The notes beneath the pieces were generated by a model. The model ran no database searches and was not told where the DNA came from. It saw only the letters and a program-made list of their open reading frames with translations. Source: Anaerolineaceae bacterium (GTDB taxonomy: Bacteria; Chloroflexota; Anaerolineae; Aggregatilineales; Phototrophicaceae). From it: a DNA stretch of 64,000 nucleotides. The translations under genes and the position numbers were made by a program. Location: positions 1 to 64,000 of the forward strand of contig REDR01000055.1 in assembly GCA_007693385.1 (NCBI GenBank). The letters run 5' to 3'. How positions within the stretch are numbered: the first letter of the stretch is position 1; each line of letters begins with the position of its first letter. Below are positions 63,449 through 64,000 of the stretch, piece by piece.

Positions 63449-64000
63449 ATGAGACACCAACCGCCGCTAATTTTAATCGCGGACGACCAGAAACCGACGG
63501 CGACAATGCTGGAGCGTATTTTTGAATACGAGGGCTATCAAGTAAACTGCGTATACGACGGCGAAAGCGCCATCAAAGCCGCCCACAAGCTCCTGCCTGA
63601 CCTGATTATACTCGATGTTAACATGCCGGTTGTCAGTGGATTTGACGTGTTAACGCATCTGCGTGAGGCGGATCAGACCGCGAAAATCCCCACCATTCTC
63701 ATCACCGCGATGGGTGATTTAACGCACATGCTACACGGTCTGAAAATCGGCGCGGACGATTATATTCGCAAGCCTTTTCATCCCAAGGAATTATTGGCAC
63801 GGGCAGAAAGCAAGATGAAATCGCGACAGTTGGAAGAAGCCCTGCATCGCAAAACGCGCGAAACAGAGGTATTGCTACGCATCAGCGAAGAGCTAAGCCG
63901 ACACATCGAGATTGAACCGCTCATTGAGATCATCCTGTATGTCGTGCTAGACCTGATTCCGTGCGAGAGAACCTTCTGTCTATTTCTGTCCGAAGACCAT
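63449..64000 (+). CDS. Response regulator with output/GAF-like region (3' truncated)
   Basis: The gene is cut by the window end with 184 codons read. Residues about 8-125 are a receiver domain with ADDQKP, the phospho-acceptor Asp in ILDVNMP, Thr/Ala in LITAMG and Lys in IRKPFHP. A coiled linker (SRQLEEALHRKTRETEVL) leads to the start of a GAF-like module (LLRISEELSRHIEIEPLIEII), so the protein is probably a hybrid signal-transduction protein. The type of output domain lies outside the window. Confidence 0.87.
   Translation, partial: MRHQPPLILIADDQKPTATMLERIFEYEGYQVNCVYDGESAIKAAHKLLPDLIILDVNMPVVSGFDVLTHLREADQTAKIPTILITAMGDLTHMLHGLKIGADDYIRKPFHPKELLARAESKMKSRQLEEALHRKTRETEVLLRISEELSRHIEIEPLIEIILYVVLDLIPCERTFCLFLSEDH

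Overview
The window (about 52% GC by eye) reads as a chromosomal segment of a Chloroflexota bacterium, probably Anaerolineae-like. This is inferred from gene content, not from a marker search. The signs are type 2 IPP isomerase, MoxR/DUF58/Bat genes, LysM proteins with long Pro-Glu-Thr linkers, PKD and SGNH-like secreted proteins, TTG/GTG starts and ATGA/GTGA-coupled operons. Coding density is very high: no gap exceeds 300 bases, and I saw no tRNA, rRNA, CRISPR array, transposase or integrase. The segment looks vertically inherited rather than like an island.

Layout. 1-11189 (+) is an envelope polysaccharide region: the 3' end of a PKD/SGNH-like secreted protein, a THUMP methyltransferase, a G5/TolB-propeller lipoprotein, a glycoside-hydrolase-like/O-antigen-ligase fusion, a UDP-glucuronate decarboxylase, a second O-antigen ligase, GtrA and a GT4 glycosyltransferase. 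11240-16103 holds a hotdog thioesterase, a lone ChlI-type ATPase with a membrane partner, acpP, fni and hemW. 16132-22148 (+) is a compact phospho-signalling operon: Ser/Thr kinase with PQQ propeller, PP2C phosphatase, J-domain/VWA protein, zinc-ribbon/FHA protein, a small protein and an OmpR-type regulator. 22209-25416 (-) carries an adenosine-deaminase-fold protein without its metal ligands, pyrG and a roadblock protein. 25696-31480 (+) is MoxR, DUF58, an MFS/spermidine-synthase-like protein, a TIGR01906 protein and YvcK. 31499-34587 is gap-pgk-tpiA, followed by an M50-like membrane protein whose 3' end overlaps a convergent WecA/MraY-type transferase; upp, ruvB, queA, rplU, rpmA, an unusual rpmE and tdk follow.

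43174-46689 (-) encodes two LysM proteins flanking a DUF192 protein. 46803-48882 (+) is DUF503 plus a SucC-like protein lacking its N-terminal ATP-grasp segment, with a normal SucD. 57834-48889 (-) is one long coupled operon: NUDIX, two small membrane proteins, MoxR, DUF58, a DUF4381-like protein, BatA, BatB, a TPR lipoprotein, BatD and a TPR/SH3 protein. 57956-61041 (+) is a SerK/SbnI-like protein, an ACT protein, a beta-rich protein, a membrane-anchored JAMM protease and a prepilin peptidase. 61038-63304 (-) is mnmA with its cysteine desulfurase, which supplies sulfur for tRNA thiolation. The window ends inside a response-regulator gene.

The strongest candidates for something new are: the L31 ribosomal protein fused to an RNA-polymerase-alpha-CTD-like helix-hairpin-helix domain; the SucC without its ATP-grasp N-terminal part; the deaminase-fold pseudoenzyme beside pyrG; the kinase/phosphatase/FHA/J-VWA operon; the GH-like/ligase fusion with a substituted nucleophile; and the SerK-ACT-JAMM cluster. 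A recurring theme is enzyme folds that have lost catalytic residues.
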